NCBI GenBank assembly: GCA_038106185.1
Contig: JAYODE010000007.1
Coordinates: forward strand, 1-64,000
From: UBA4582 sp038106185
GTDB lineage: Bacteria; Pseudomonadota; Gammaproteobacteria; Pseudomonadales; Azotimanducaceae
Reading direction: 5' to 3'
DNA length: 64,000 bases
The notes beneath the pieces are model-generated. The model was not told the DNA's origin. It saw nothing but the letters and a program-made list of their open reading frames with translations, and did no database searches. A program made the translations under genes and the position numbers. Below are positions 45,245 through 54,743 of this stretch, in pieces. Positions within the stretch are counted from its first letter, which is position 1. Every line of letters begins with the position of its first letter.

Positions 45245-45443
45245 TGAAGCTTCGTTGCCTTGGCGCGCATCACGCCGGAAAAAGCGGGGCCCCATTATAG
45301 ACACTTGTTGAGGACGATAGAACCTGAAATTTAAACCCCGGATGCCCTTGAATTCGATAATTCGAAGACCATATATGTTTGCCAGTTGACTTTCGATCCA
45401 CTAGCACCAAAACTGCCGCTACACCAGAGAGTATTTAGACACG

Positions 45444-45785
45444 ATGTCGAACGAACCCATCTTCAAGATCATCTTCTACAATCAGGGCGAAATCTTTGAA
45501 GTTTATGCCCGGCAGATCTACCAAAGCGACCTTTATGGCTTTATCGAAATAGAGGAACTGGTATTCGGCGAGAAGTCAAAATTGGTTGTCGACCCCAGCG
45601 AGGAGAAGCTCAAAGCCGAGTTCGATGGCGTTTCTCGAACCTACGTGCCGATGCATTCAATTGTTCGAATCGACGAGGTCGCCAAGGAGGGGGCCGGGAA
45701 AATCAGTGAGGCCAAGTCGGGCAATATTGCCCACTTTCCGGTTTCTGCCCTGAACCCGAAAAATCGCCCGAAAAAACCCGACTAA
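45444..45785 (+). CDS. DUF1820-family protein
   Basis: 113-residue cytosolic protein matching DUF1820 over its whole length (IFKIIFYNQGEIFEVYARQIYQSDLYGFIEIEELVFGE and so on). Function is unknown, but this family often lies divergently next to miaB in gammaproteobacteria, as here. No ribosome-binding site is obvious ahead of the ATG. Confidence 0.87.
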   Translation: MSNEPIFKIIFYNQGEIFEVYARQIYQSDLYGFIEIEELVFGEKSKLVVDPSEEKLKAEFDGVSRTYVPMHSIVRIDEVAKEGAGKISEAKSGNIAHFPVSALNPKNRPKKPD

Positions 45786-45799
45786 TCCAATCCAGGCTC

Positions 45800-45831
45800 C
45801 CAGCCGTTCTCTGGCGGCATTGCCGGGCTGG
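45800..45831 (+). terminator. terminator after the DUF1820 gene
   Basis: CCAGCC (45800-45805) pairs with GGCTGG (45826-45831), with extra inner pairing, followed by TTTT. Confidence 0.6.
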
Positions 45832-45886
45832 TTTTCACTGGCTGCTACCGACTTACCCGCTACTTGCTACTAAACGCCAGTGCAGC

Positions 45887-46399
45887 CTAATCGCTCTGCC
45901 TTGACCATCGACTCAACCCCATCTCGGGCGCCAGCTCAATCAGTGCAGCCAAGGATTCAGTTTGGCCGGGCAATCTCAGGTCGGGCATCAGCTCCCAGAC
46001 CGGCATTAGCACAAACAGGCGCTCAAGCGCTCTCGGGTGGGGCACCACCAGCGATGGCAGACTGATGGTTCGATCGTCATACCAAATGATATCCAGATCC
46101 AATACTCGGCTCTCGTTGACACCGTGCACCTGCGGTCGACCCGCGGAGCGCTCAAGAGCCTGAAGAGCCTGCAACAGATCCAGGGGGGCAAGCTCGGTGT
46201 CGAACGCCACAGCACCGTTGATAAATGGTCCGGCATCTGCCGCCATTTGCGCTGGCTCAGAGGACCACCAGGAAGAACACGCGAAATACCCCACACTGAG
46301 GCGCCTCAGCCCAATCAGGGCTGAATCGATCGCACGCTCGCGATTCCCCAAATTGGAACCGAAGGCCACAAGCGTGCGATAGCGGGATATCTCTGACAT
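45887..46399 (-). CDS. folK: HPPK, 6-hydroxymethyldihydropterin pyrophosphokinase
   Basis: 170-residue folate-pathway enzyme transferring pyrophosphate from ATP to hydroxymethyldihydropterin. Family motifs are FGSNLGNRE, SSWWSSEP, ESRVLDLDIIWYDD and VPHPRALERLFVLMP. It is monocistronic and convergent with the DUF1820 gene. No folate neighbours are seen. Confidence 0.93.
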   Translation of the reverse strand: MSEISRYRTLVAFGSNLGNRERAIDSALIGLRRLSVGYFACSSWWSSEPAQMAADAGPFINGAVAFDTELAPLDLLQALQALERSAGRPQVHGVNESRVLDLDIIWYDDRTISLPSLVVPHPRALERLFVLMPVWELMPDLRLPGQTESLAALIELAPEMGLSRWSRQSD

Positions 46400-46509
46400 G
46401 GGGCTATTCTACCTGCATTTTGCCGCTCGTCATGCATAGCAATTGGCTTAGCAATCATGCTAGTTTTAGTCGAACACGCGTCCCATTCACCATTTTTTAA
46501 GGAATAGTC

Positions 46510-47595
46510 ATGAAAGCTGCGGTTTTACGTGAAACCAACCGACCCCTGGAAATTGAAGAAGTACAGGTGTCCAAGCCTGGACCCCGTGAAGTTCTGGTTC
46601 GTACAGTTGCGGCGGGCGTGTGCCATAGTGATCTGCACTTCATGGACGGCTCCTACCCCTATCGGCTGCCCACCATACTGGGCCACGAAAGCGCCGGTAT
46701 CGTTGAAGAAGTCGGGTCAGACGTTACCTACGTCAAGAAAGGTGATCATGTGATCACCTGTCTATCGGCGTTCTGCGGGCATTGTGACAAATGCCTGACA
46801 GGCCACCTGTCACTCTGTCAGAGCCCGGAAGTCTCTCGCAAGGCCGACGAGGAAAGCCGGCTGCTTTCCAATAGTCAGCCCATCCATCAGTTCCTCAACC
46901 TGTCCTCCTTTGCCGAAATGATGCTGATCCACGAACATGCGCTGGTCAAGGTGCGTGATGACATGCCTTTCGACCGAGCCGCCTTGATCGGCTGTTCAAC
47001 CACGACTGGCGTTGGCGCGGTTTTCCATACCGCCGGAGTCCAGCCAGGCTCAACCGTTGCTGTCATCGGCTGTGGCGGCGTAGGTCTGGCCGCCATCAAC
47101 GGCGCAGCCATTGCCGGCGCAGGCGTCATTATCGCCATTGACCGGGTTGAGTCAAAATTGGAGCTGGCCAAGGTCATGGGCGCCACCCATGTCATTAATG
47201 CCAGTCAATGTGACGCCGTTGGCGAGGTGCTTGAGCTAACCCGTGGCGGCTGCGACTATACTTTCGAGGCGATCGGCTTGAAAGCAACTGCTGAGCAGGC
47301 TTTCAAAATGCTGGGTGCTGGCGGAACTGCGACTATCATCGGCATGATCCCAGTGGGCACAATGGTAGAGTTGCACGGTGTCGACTTCCTGGCTGAGAAA
47401 AAGATTCAGGGCTCGAATATGGGCTCGAATCGATTCCGCATAGATATGCCCCGTTTCGTTGAGTTTTATCTCAATGGCAAGCTGCATCTCGACCAGATGA
47501 TCTCAAAACATATCAAGCTGGCCCAGGTTAACGATGCACTCAACGCGCTTAAAAGTGGTCAGGAAGCGCGGCATATTATCATGTTTGATCAATAG
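46510..47595 (+). CDS. zinc-dependent alcohol dehydrogenase
   Basis: 361-residue medium-chain dehydrogenase. Catalytic zinc ligands lie in GVCHSDLHF and GHESAG, the structural zinc cluster is CGHCDKCLTGHLSLC, and the NAD-binding motif is GCGGVGLAA. The layout is closest to class III-like enzymes. It oxidises a primary alcohol or a related adduct; substrate unknown. AAGGAA precedes the ATG. It is followed after 10 bases by a serine hydrolase gene and then a biotin-carrier gene, probably one operon. Confidence 0.88.
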   Translation: MKAAVLRETNRPLEIEEVQVSKPGPREVLVRTVAAGVCHSDLHFMDGSYPYRLPTILGHESAGIVEEVGSDVTYVKKGDHVITCLSAFCGHCDKCLTGHLSLCQSPEVSRKADEESRLLSNSQPIHQFLNLSSFAEMMLIHEHALVKVRDDMPFDRAALIGCSTTTGVGAVFHTAGVQPGSTVAVIGCGGVGLAAINGAAIAGAGVIIAIDRVESKLELAKVMGATHVINASQCDAVGEVLELTRGGCDYTFEAIGLKATAEQAFKMLGAGGTATIIGMIPVGTMVELHGVDFLAEKKIQGSNMGSNRFRIDMPRFVEFYLNGKLHLDQMISKHIKLAQVNDALNALKSGQEARHIIMFDQ

Positions 47596-47605
47596 GCTGA
47601 CCTCA

Positions 47606-48796
47606 ATGACACCGGAAGACGTTGGTCTCTCTGCTGCACGACTGTACAAGATCGATCATTTGACCCGTGACTACATCAAGCGCGGCCGCCTTGCCGGCAC
47701 CATTTCGCTGGTGGCAAGAAGGGGAGAAATTGCGCACTTGACCTGCCAGGGCAAAATGGACCTGGAGGCCGACAAAGACATGGAAGAGGATACGATCTTT
47801 CGTATCTATTCCATGTCAAAACCGGTCACCAGCGTCGCTTTGATGATGTTGTATGAAGACGGGCGATTTCAACTGGACAATCCTGTATCCCGTTTTATTC
47901 CAAGCTTTAAAGATCTTAAGGTCTTCAGCGCTGACGGCAATCATACAGTGCCCGAACGCGAAATGACCATTCGGGACCTGTTGACCCATACCTCAGGGTT
48001 AACCTACGGATTTATGCAGTCGACGGCAGTCGATGCGATGTATCGCGACCAAGGCGTAGAGCAGTCAAAGAATCTGGAAGAGATGATCGCGAAACTGGCG
48101 AAGATCCCACTGCTGTTTTCTCCGGGCACCCGCTGGAGCTACAGTGTCGCAACCGATGTCTGTGGTTATCTCGTCGAAAAAATTGCGAATACGCCATTTG
48201 ACGAGTTTTTACGTGAACAGATATTTGAGCCATTGGGTATGCAGGACACAGGATTTTTCGTACCTGACGAGAAGATTCATCGTTTCGCCGCCAATTATCA
48301 GCGAACCCAAAACAATGGCCTGCACCTGTTTGATGCAGCAGAATCCAGCCATTATCGTCGCAGCCCCGGTTTATTTTCCGGGGGTGGTGGACTCGTCTCG
48401 ACAGTGCACGATTACTACAAGTTTGCCAGCATGTTGTTGAATGCGGGCGAGTATGAAGGCACGCGCATTCTTGGACGCAAGACTGTAGAACTCATGACTA
48501 GCAACCACATGCCCCACAATGGCGACTTGGCCAGCATGGGCCAGTCGGTCTTCAGCGAAAGTACTTACGAGGGTATTGGCTTTGGGCTCGGATTTTCCGT
48601 CATGATAGATCCGCCAACAGCGCAGATTCTGGGCTCGAAAGGTGAATTCGCCTGGGGCGGCGCTGCCAGCACTTACTTCTTTATCGATCCCGAGGAAGAT
48701 ATGCTGGTGATTTTTTTGACCCAGTTGATGCCCTCTTCGGCATATCCGATTCGACGGGAAATGCGAGTACTCGCTTACCAATCCATTATTGATTAG
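47606..48796 (+). CDS. serine hydrolase, beta-lactamase/esterase family
   Basis: 396-residue class C beta-lactamase-like hydrolase. The SxxK motif is SMSK (near 68-71), the Tyr motif is YSV in RWSYSVATD, and the third motif is WGG in FAWGGAAST. There is no signal peptide, so it is more likely a cytosolic esterase or transacylase (EstB/LovD-like) than a lactamase. ATG at 47606 is chosen because the longer frame from 47534 runs inside the dehydrogenase gene. Confidence 0.85.
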   Translation: MTPEDVGLSAARLYKIDHLTRDYIKRGRLAGTISLVARRGEIAHLTCQGKMDLEADKDMEEDTIFRIYSMSKPVTSVALMMLYEDGRFQLDNPVSRFIPSFKDLKVFSADGNHTVPEREMTIRDLLTHTSGLTYGFMQSTAVDAMYRDQGVEQSKNLEEMIAKLAKIPLLFSPGTRWSYSVATDVCGYLVEKIANTPFDEFLREQIFEPLGMQDTGFFVPDEKIHRFAANYQRTQNNGLHLFDAAESSHYRRSPGLFSGGGGLVSTVHDYYKFASMLLNAGEYEGTRILGRKTVELMTSNHMPHNGDLASMGQSVFSESTYEGIGFGLGFSVMIDPPTAQILGSKGEFAWGGAASTYFFIDPEEDMLVIFLTQLMPSSAYPIRREMRVLAYQSIID

Positions 48797-48808
48797 GACC
48801 AGAATATT

Positions 48809-49033
48809 ATGTCAAATCTGCCGATAGAAGCCGAGGTCACCGGAAACGTCTGGAAAATTGAAAAAAACATTGGTGACCGAGTTGAAGCCGAAGACGTGAT
48901 CATGATCCTCGAGTCCATGAAAATGGAAATCCCGGTAGAAGCACCCTGCGCTGGCACCTTGGTAGAGCTGTTAGTAAAAGAAGAAGATAGCGTCAGCGAG
49001 GACCAGGTCATCGCGATCATTGCTCCTGACTGA
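48809..49033 (+). CDS. biotin/lipoyl carrier protein (stand-alone BCCP-like)
   Basis: 74-residue single-domain carrier. The attachment motif ESMKMEI places the modified Lys at 38, with the biotinyl-type MKM sequence. Stand-alone carriers of this size serve acyl-CoA carboxylases, but no carboxylase subunit is adjacent. It follows the serine hydrolase by 12 bases and converges with an enoyl-CoA hydratase gene, hinting at branched or isoprenoid acyl-CoA catabolism. Confidence 0.85.
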   Translation: MSNLPIEAEVTGNVWKIEKNIGDRVEAEDVIMILESMKMEIPVEAPCAGTLVELLVKEEDSVSEDQVIAIIAPD

Positions 49034-49081
49034 CCCCTTACCCGTATTCAGCGGCGAGCTTGCTTAGCGGCCTTAGCCCAC

Positions 49082-49894
49082 TTAGTCGCCCTTGAAGCTC
49101 GCTGGGCGCCGCGCAAAGAAGGCAGATATCCCTTCCGCCCTGTCTTTCGTTAGGGTCGTCAGAATGTTTTGATCAGCATCCATATGCATCAGCGCATCAT
49201 CCATTGAGGCACTCACCGCATTGATACTCTGCTTGATCATCTGTACGGCGACTGGCGGCTGGCCGGCATACTTGTTCGCCATGGCAAGGGCCGTCGACAA
49301 CAGGTCTTTGGCCGGGACCACTTGGTCAAGAAACCCCCACTCAAGCAGGGTTTTTGCATTCTCGCGCTCACCGAGCATAATCATCCGCTTAGCCCTGGCC
49401 GGACCCACCAGGCGGACACACAGCGGCAGCGCGTGCCATGCCAGATTGATGCCGAGGTTGACCTCAGGATAGCCGCAAAAACAATCTTCGGCGCCTATTC
49501 TAAAATCGCAAGCCGTCGGAATACAGACCCCACCACCCAAGGCTGCGCCCTGCACCGCGGCTATGGTCACCTGCGGGATCTCAATGATCGCTCGAATCAT
49601 TCTCGCACCTAAACCGTGGTGGCGGCGGCGCATGACCATGGATTGGTTCGGTTCAACTCGTGATTCCTTGAGGTCCGCACCGGCACTAAAGTGTTTACCA
49701 TTACCCACAAAAACAACAACTCGGGTTTGCTCGTCATCGATGAACCCTCGACTGACCTGCTCAATGTCACGCATTAAGCCAGTATTCAAGGCATTCAGAG
49801 CAGCAGGTCGGTTGAGCTTTACGAAGGTCACATGCTCAAGTCTTTCCAATTCGATATTTTCAAAAGAGATGACTTGCGGCGAATTAGAACTCAT
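49082..49894 (-). CDS. enoyl-CoA hydratase/isomerase family protein
   Basis: 270-residue crotonase-fold protein. The oxyanion-hole segments are HFSAGADLKE and QGAALGGGVCIPTACDFRIG. The second catalytic Glu region reads YPEVNLGINLAWHALP, so the exact chemistry is uncertain. ATG at 49894 follows AGGGTG at a good distance; a GTG at 49903 is less likely. It probably acts in acyl-CoA breakdown. Confidence 0.87.
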   Translation of the reverse strand: MSSNSPQVISFENIELERLEHVTFVKLNRPAALNALNTGLMRDIEQVSRGFIDDEQTRVVVFVGNGKHFSAGADLKESRVEPNQSMVMRRRHHGLGARMIRAIIEIPQVTIAAVQGAALGGGVCIPTACDFRIGAEDCFCGYPEVNLGINLAWHALPLCVRLVGPARAKRMIMLGERENAKTLLEWGFLDQVVPAKDLLSTALAMANKYAGQPPVAVQMIKQSINAVSASMDDALMHMDADQNILTTLTKDRAEGISAFFARRPASFKGD

Positions 49895-49928
49895 GACAAA
49901 CACCCTGTGACTGAATCGAAGACTATAC

Positions 49929-50933
49929 TTAACTTTCGCTGTCTACAAAATCCTTGAGTCCACGAGACAGCACTTGATAGTCATACTGACTAATCTTAAA
50001 AGCCCAATTCTCTACATCATTACTCAGGTCATAGGCCGAACGTTCTTGTTGTGAAAACGCCGGAACGAGAGATACAGAGATCCAGGACTCGCCGTCGACA
50101 ACAACCCCCTTTATCCACAGGGTCTTGCCATCAACCAGTTCGTATTGAGCAACTATCGCGCGCTGCCAGTCAAGGTTTTCAGCGGCTTGTACGTCTTGCA
50201 GACGCAGGTTCACAAGCGCACGAGTGACCTCGTCTGCAACACCCGAATAAATCAATGAGGCGCCAACGGGAAGATTGGTGACGGTCGCACTTTCAATCCC
50301 TCCCTGGACCGCACTTCGATTGTCGATGACAACACGACTCCCATCGGGTTGATTGAGGATCACCTGTCTCACCCGTGCCGAATCAACATTCATAATCAGT
50401 GGCGCGAGCCATTTGATTGGATCTTGCGGCAAGTCTAACGTTTGGTCGATGAGCCAGGTCGAACTCAGCGCCGGTAAGCGAATGTACTGCCCCTCTCGCC
50501 CACTGGGTTTTGCGCCAACTAATAGAGCCCAACGCTGATTCGGCGCGAGTAATTCAATCCCCGTCGCAGCGCCCTGTTGGCCATCGGTGTCACCGAGTCC
50601 CAGCTCGGCAAACCTTTCAGGATTGCGGGTTTTCTCTTCTAAGTAGACCATCTCGGCCAGCGCCCTCAATAATCGCGCCAGTTGAAGTCTGTCAACCGGA
50701 TAGCCACTGCGGTTCCGTAGTCGCCACCCACCCTCGAGCTTTTCCAAAATGACGGATTGTGCCCCCGCACTGATATGGATCTCGGTGATCTGCTCGAGAT
50801 TGGCTTTGAGCTCGGGAAAAACCAATCGCCCTAACTGACTCTGCTGCGTTTTAGTATCTTCAAGGGCGAGGTAGATAAGACCCGTCATCAAGACAATGGC
50901 GAGCGCGAGCATGCCAATGAATCGCTTACCCAT
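49929..50933 (-). CDS. DUF4340-domain membrane-anchored protein
   Basis: 334-residue protein with a single N-terminal membrane helix (MLALAIVLMTGLIYLAL) and a long periplasmic part with repeated beta-rich DUF4340-type segments (LEKLEGGWRLRNRSGYPVDR, then LLVGAKPSGREGQYIRLPALSSTWLI). It is the last gene of a four-gene unit with a Gld-like ABC transporter; DUF4340 proteins usually occur in exactly this company. Function unknown. Confidence 0.85.
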   Translation of the reverse strand: MGKRFIGMLALAIVLMTGLIYLALEDTKTQQSQLGRLVFPELKANLEQITEIHISAGAQSVILEKLEGGWRLRNRSGYPVDRLQLARLLRALAEMVYLEEKTRNPERFAELGLGDTDGQQGAATGIELLAPNQRWALLVGAKPSGREGQYIRLPALSSTWLIDQTLDLPQDPIKWLAPLIMNVDSARVRQVILNQPDGSRVVIDNRSAVQGGIESATVTNLPVGASLIYSGVADEVTRALVNLRLQDVQAAENLDWQRAIVAQYELVDGKTLWIKGVVVDGESWISVSLVPAFSQQERSAYDLSNDVENWAFKISQYDYQVLSRGLKDFVDSES

Positions 50934-50966
50934 CTAAAGCCACCTTTTGATGTGAGACTTCTGCAG

Positions 50967-52814
50967 TCATGGATCACGCCTGTTAGCGGACTGGTAAAGA
51001 CGCAAGTAATTCAACACAAGGAGACCCAGCGTCAACAACAATGGCATAAGAACTATATTCACGAACTTCAAGGTAGTGCCCAGCATTTCAATATCCTGAT
51101 CGAGCTGATGGCGTACGTCCCGCAGGGCTTTGCGAATTCGCAGTTTTTCCTGCTGGAATTGGACCAACGTTGCCTCCTGCTCAGGACTCAGACTGATCAG
51201 ATTCTGCTCATCTCGACTCGCTTCAAGTTGACCCAATTGGGCTTCGGTTTCAGCAAGTTGCATTTGCAGATCGTTAGCACTACTGAGATAGCTGGCTTCG
51301 GCCTCTCTTCGCAGGTCCTGAACAACCTCAAAGGGACGACTGAAACGGCCTCGGCTGCGAATGCTGATCAATGCCGAAGAGCCCGTGAGGTTATCAACAG
51401 CATTGGTGACGAAATCACCGTTATTGGCCCAGGGACTAACAATTCTCTGGCCAAAGAAATCCTGCAACTGCACCCAGAGACGATCAGACAAGATATCGGT
51501 ATCGGCGACGACTATGACGTTCAGGTTTTTCGTGTTTGACACAGTGACTCGCTCACCCACTTCTGCCGGATAATGGGTCTCGGCAGGGCCAGTGATACGC
51601 ACAGCAATCGGATAATGCAATCCGGTGGGTTTGAAATCTGCCAATAACTCACTCGGATCACTCAGCATTCGAAGCCGAACGCGATCCATGGGCATGGCGT
51701 ATTCACTGGAGGACATCAGCACGTCCACCTCGGTGGTTCGATGTTCAAGGACATCAAGAATCCCTGCCGTGCTCACGTTGATCGTTTCCAACGACGATAA
51801 CGTCACATCATCGACCTTGAAGTTACTCGCCTGCAATCCGAGGATTGCCAGATGCCTGACGGGCTGGCCATTAGCACCACTGACCGTGAGCGCCTGCTGA
51901 GCATCACCCAGCACAAGGTCCTGGCGCAATTGAATACCCCAGCTTTCCAGAAGCGGGAGATCGAAATCCGCATCATTAGCAACCATGTCCAGCATTGGTG
52001 CTGCTCGAGACTGATCCATCTCGGCCATGGGATCCAAGAAAACCAAGATTCGGCCTCCGGCCAACGCGAACTGATCAATGCTGATCAATAGACCTTCAGT
52101 TAGACCTTTTGGTTGAATCAGTATCAATAGATCCAGGTCAGCGGGCAGAATCTCGGCATCTGGCGTAATTACCTCAAGCTCAGCAGACTGGTCTATCTGA
52201 TCGACAACCACCCAGGCGGGGGTTGTTTGAAATGTGTTCATGTCCATATCGCCCTGGACCTTTAGCGATGACAGCAAGCCTACCTTTGGCTTTTTTTGAA
52301 CCAGCAAATTTTGAATCAACTTGCTGATTTCGTACTCGAGAAATGCCTCTTTGTCTGGCTGAAAAAAACTGATGATTTGCAGGTTATCCAGAGCGTCACT
52401 GCCAGCCAGTCCAAAATACAACTCGTCGCCGGCATTGTTGACCGGCACACTCTGAAGTCCAAATGCGGCAGCGCGATCTTCGGCATCGGAGAAGGGCTGA
52501 GGATCAATCAGCTGCAGGTTAATCTTGCCATCTGCCAGCAAGGCATATTCCTGCAATAATTCACGAACACGGGTGGCGTAAGCCCGAAGGGTCGTCAGAT
52601 CTTCACTGGCTTTTTCAGAGAAGAAAAAATACAGATTAATTGGCTCGTCGATTTGCGCTGTGATCTCTCGAGTGCCGGCAGACAGGGTAAACAGTTTGTT
52701 TTCCGTCAAGTCGAGCCTGATTCCACTGAGCCACAAATTATTCAACAGGGTGAATACTAAAAAGGCTGCAGCCAGCAGGATCAAGGCAATCGCAGAAACT
52801 CGGTTTCTATTCAT
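50967..52814 (-). CDS. GldG-like ABC transporter auxiliary protein
   Basis: 615-residue protein. An N-terminal TM helix (about 8-28) is followed by a large periplasmic domain of the GldG/ABC_transp_aux type (ISFFQPDKEAFLEYEISKLIQNLL, then LIQPKGLTEGLLISIDQFALAGGRILVFLDP), a coiled coil (about 530-585) and a C-terminal TM helix. It forms a complex with the permease and ATPase encoded upstream. In Bacteroidota the GldAFG transporter is linked to gliding; in gammaproteobacteria the role is undefined. Confidence 0.86.
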   Translation of the reverse strand: MNRNRVSAIALILLAAAFLVFTLLNNLWLSGIRLDLTENKLFTLSAGTREITAQIDEPINLYFFFSEKASEDLTTLRAYATRVRELLQEYALLADGKINLQLIDPQPFSDAEDRAAAFGLQSVPVNNAGDELYFGLAGSDALDNLQIISFFQPDKEAFLEYEISKLIQNLLVQKKPKVGLLSSLKVQGDMDMNTFQTTPAWVVVDQIDQSAELEVITPDAEILPADLDLLILIQPKGLTEGLLISIDQFALAGGRILVFLDPMAEMDQSRAAPMLDMVANDADFDLPLLESWGIQLRQDLVLGDAQQALTVSGANGQPVRHLAILGLQASNFKVDDVTLSSLETINVSTAGILDVLEHRTTEVDVLMSSSEYAMPMDRVRLRMLSDPSELLADFKPTGLHYPIAVRITGPAETHYPAEVGERVTVSNTKNLNVIVVADTDILSDRLWVQLQDFFGQRIVSPWANNGDFVTNAVDNLTGSSALISIRSRGRFSRPFEVVQDLRREAEASYLSSANDLQMQLAETEAQLGQLEASRDEQNLISLSPEQEATLVQFQQEKLRIRKALRDVRHQLDQDIEMLGTTLKFVNIVLMPLLLTLGLLVLNYLRLYQSANRRDP

Positions 52815-52822
52815 CGTATTTC

Positions 52823-53557
52823 CTATTGCCCCTGTTTCATTTCAACGACGACGGTGGTGGCGATCAGCCAAACCAGAATCACGGAGAAGAAGTACACCAG
52901 GTCCTGCAGACCCAGAACACCTTTGGCGATCGCACCAAAATGGGTCATAAAGCTCAAACTGGCGACTGTGTCCACAACCAGCATCGGCAGCCAATCTCTA
53001 AACACGTTCAGCACCAGCGGAAATCCTGCCAAGACGAATAACAAACAGACAGTACCGGTCAATATAAAGGCGATTACCTGACTTTTGCTTGCCGCCGACA
53101 TGCAGGACCCAATCGCCAAAAACCCCCCGGCCATCAACCAGCTGCCAAGATAGCTGGCGACTATAACGCCATTATCCGGGTCACCCAGATAGTTGACTGT
53201 CAGCCAGGTCGGAAACGTCAGGAACAGCGCCAAGCCGGCAAACAGCCAGGCTGCGAGGAACTTGCCCAGCACAGCCTGAAAACGCGTGATCGGCAGCGTT
53301 AGCAACAGCTCAATGGAGCCGGACTTACGCTCTTCCGACCAGAGCCGCATGGAGATCGCCGGCACTAGAAACAGATAAAGCCAGGGATGAAAATTGAAGA
53401 AGGGTGTGAGATCTGCCTGCGCTCGCTCAAACAGATTACCCATGTAGAAGGTAAAGACGCCCGAGAGCACCAGAAATATCAGAATAAAAACGTAGGCCAG
53501 CGGAGTTGAAAAATAACTGCGCAATTCTCGCTCAGCGATCACCTTGATACCATTCAT
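52823..53557 (-). CDS. ABC-2 type permease (GldF-like)
   Basis: 244-residue inner-membrane permease with about six membrane segments and the family opening ITVKVIAERELRSYFSTPLAYVF-like sequence (here NGIKVIAERELRSYFSTPLA). It lies 8 bases upstream of the GldG-like gene in transcription order and 5 bases after the ATPase gene. It forms the membrane channel of the exporter. Confidence 0.87.
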   Translation of the reverse strand: MNGIKVIAERELRSYFSTPLAYVFILIFLVLSGVFTFYMGNLFERAQADLTPFFNFHPWLYLFLVPAISMRLWSEERKSGSIELLLTLPITRFQAVLGKFLAAWLFAGLALFLTFPTWLTVNYLGDPDNGVIVASYLGSWLMAGGFLAIGSCMSAASKSQVIAFILTGTVCLLFVLAGFPLVLNVFRDWLPMLVVDTVASLSFMTHFGAIAKGVLGLQDLVYFFSVILVWLIATTVVVEMKQGQ

Positions 53558-53562
53558 GACCC

Positions 53563-54492
53563 TTACTCCTGTGTCACCGCTCGAAAAACCTCATCAAGCC
53601 TACCTTTTTCCTGACTAATGCTCGTCACCGGCAGCTTTCGATCTCGAACCAGCTGGCTTACCTCCAACAGCATGGATTGATCCTTCTGACGGGGAAACAG
53701 GGTCAGCTGATTATCACCCTCCAGGGCCACAACCGATGCGACCGGTTCGAGCTCGGCAAACAGATTCTGATAATCTTGCGCCGCAACCGACTCCTCAAAG
53801 ACGAGGGTCAGGGCATTATGATATTTTGACTGTTGCTCAAGCGCTTGCGGCTCACAATCAGCAACCACCTGGCCACGAGCGATGATCATGGCCCGCGTAC
53901 AAACCGCAGTCACCTCTTCCAAAATGTGAGTGGAAATAATGACAATTTTGTCCTTTGCCAAGCCACGAATCATCTCCCGCACCTGGTGTTTCTGATTCGG
54001 GTCCAATCCATCGGTGGGTTCATCCAGAATGAGAACCCGAGGATCGTGGATAATGGCTTGAGCGAGACCGACTCGACGCTTAAAGCCTTTTGACAGGGTC
54101 TCGATCCGTTGATCCAGCACCGTTTGTAGCGACATAGTTTCGACAACCTGCTGAAACCGAGCCTTGGCATGCTCGCCCTTTAACCCCCGTGCTGCGGCAA
54201 CAAACTGCAAAAAGGTGCGAGGGGTCATTTCCTCGTAACAGGGCGCCCCTTCTGGCAGGTAGCCCAATTGACGCTGGGCGGCGATGGTATCTTGCTCTAT
54301 ATCGCAACCAAATATTGACACGCTTCCGGCACTGGGCCTGAGGAATCCTGTCAATATTTTCATGGTTGTCGACTTTCCGGCGCCATTGGGACCCAGGAAA
54401 CCCAGTACTTCTCCTGGCGCTACGGAAAAAGACAGGTCGTTAACCGCCAGCAGATTACCAAAGCGTTTAACCAGATGACGGATCTCTATCAT
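53563..54492 (-). CDS. ABC transporter ATPase (GldA-like)
   Basis: 309-residue ATPase. Walker A is GPNGAGKST, signature LSKGFKRRVGLAQA, Walker B VLILDEPTDGLDP, H-loop ISTHILEEV. The start at 54492 is chosen because AAAGGA lies 6 bases ahead; the open frame continues upstream with unrelated residues. It energises the Gld-like exporter. Confidence 0.9.
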   Translation of the reverse strand: MIEIRHLVKRFGNLLAVNDLSFSVAPGEVLGFLGPNGAGKSTTMKILTGFLRPSAGSVSIFGCDIEQDTIAAQRQLGYLPEGAPCYEEMTPRTFLQFVAAARGLKGEHAKARFQQVVETMSLQTVLDQRIETLSKGFKRRVGLAQAIIHDPRVLILDEPTDGLDPNQKHQVREMIRGLAKDKIVIISTHILEEVTAVCTRAMIIARGQVVADCEPQALEQQSKYHNALTLVFEESVAAQDYQNLFAELEPVASVVALEGDNQLTLFPRQKDQSMLLEVSQLVRDRKLPVTSISQEKGRLDEVFRAVTQE

Positions 54493-54743
54493 TTCTCGTC
54501 CTTTGGAAAAAGACGCCATCTTAGCGCCATTATTGTGGCTCGAAAAGTCAACCAACAGCGGAGTTGACCCAAGGCACAGCCAAGTTTTCGCGCCTGATCA
54601 TGCAATAGCTCCTACCCTGCTGTGTGGGGTATAGACCCGAAAGCCAAGACTGGGCAGACCTCACTTTACGCCTCTCAGAATCTCAAATACTTAGCCGTTA
54701 GTTCAGGGTAAACTGACCCTCGAATCTTTCAAAGTACACGTCC

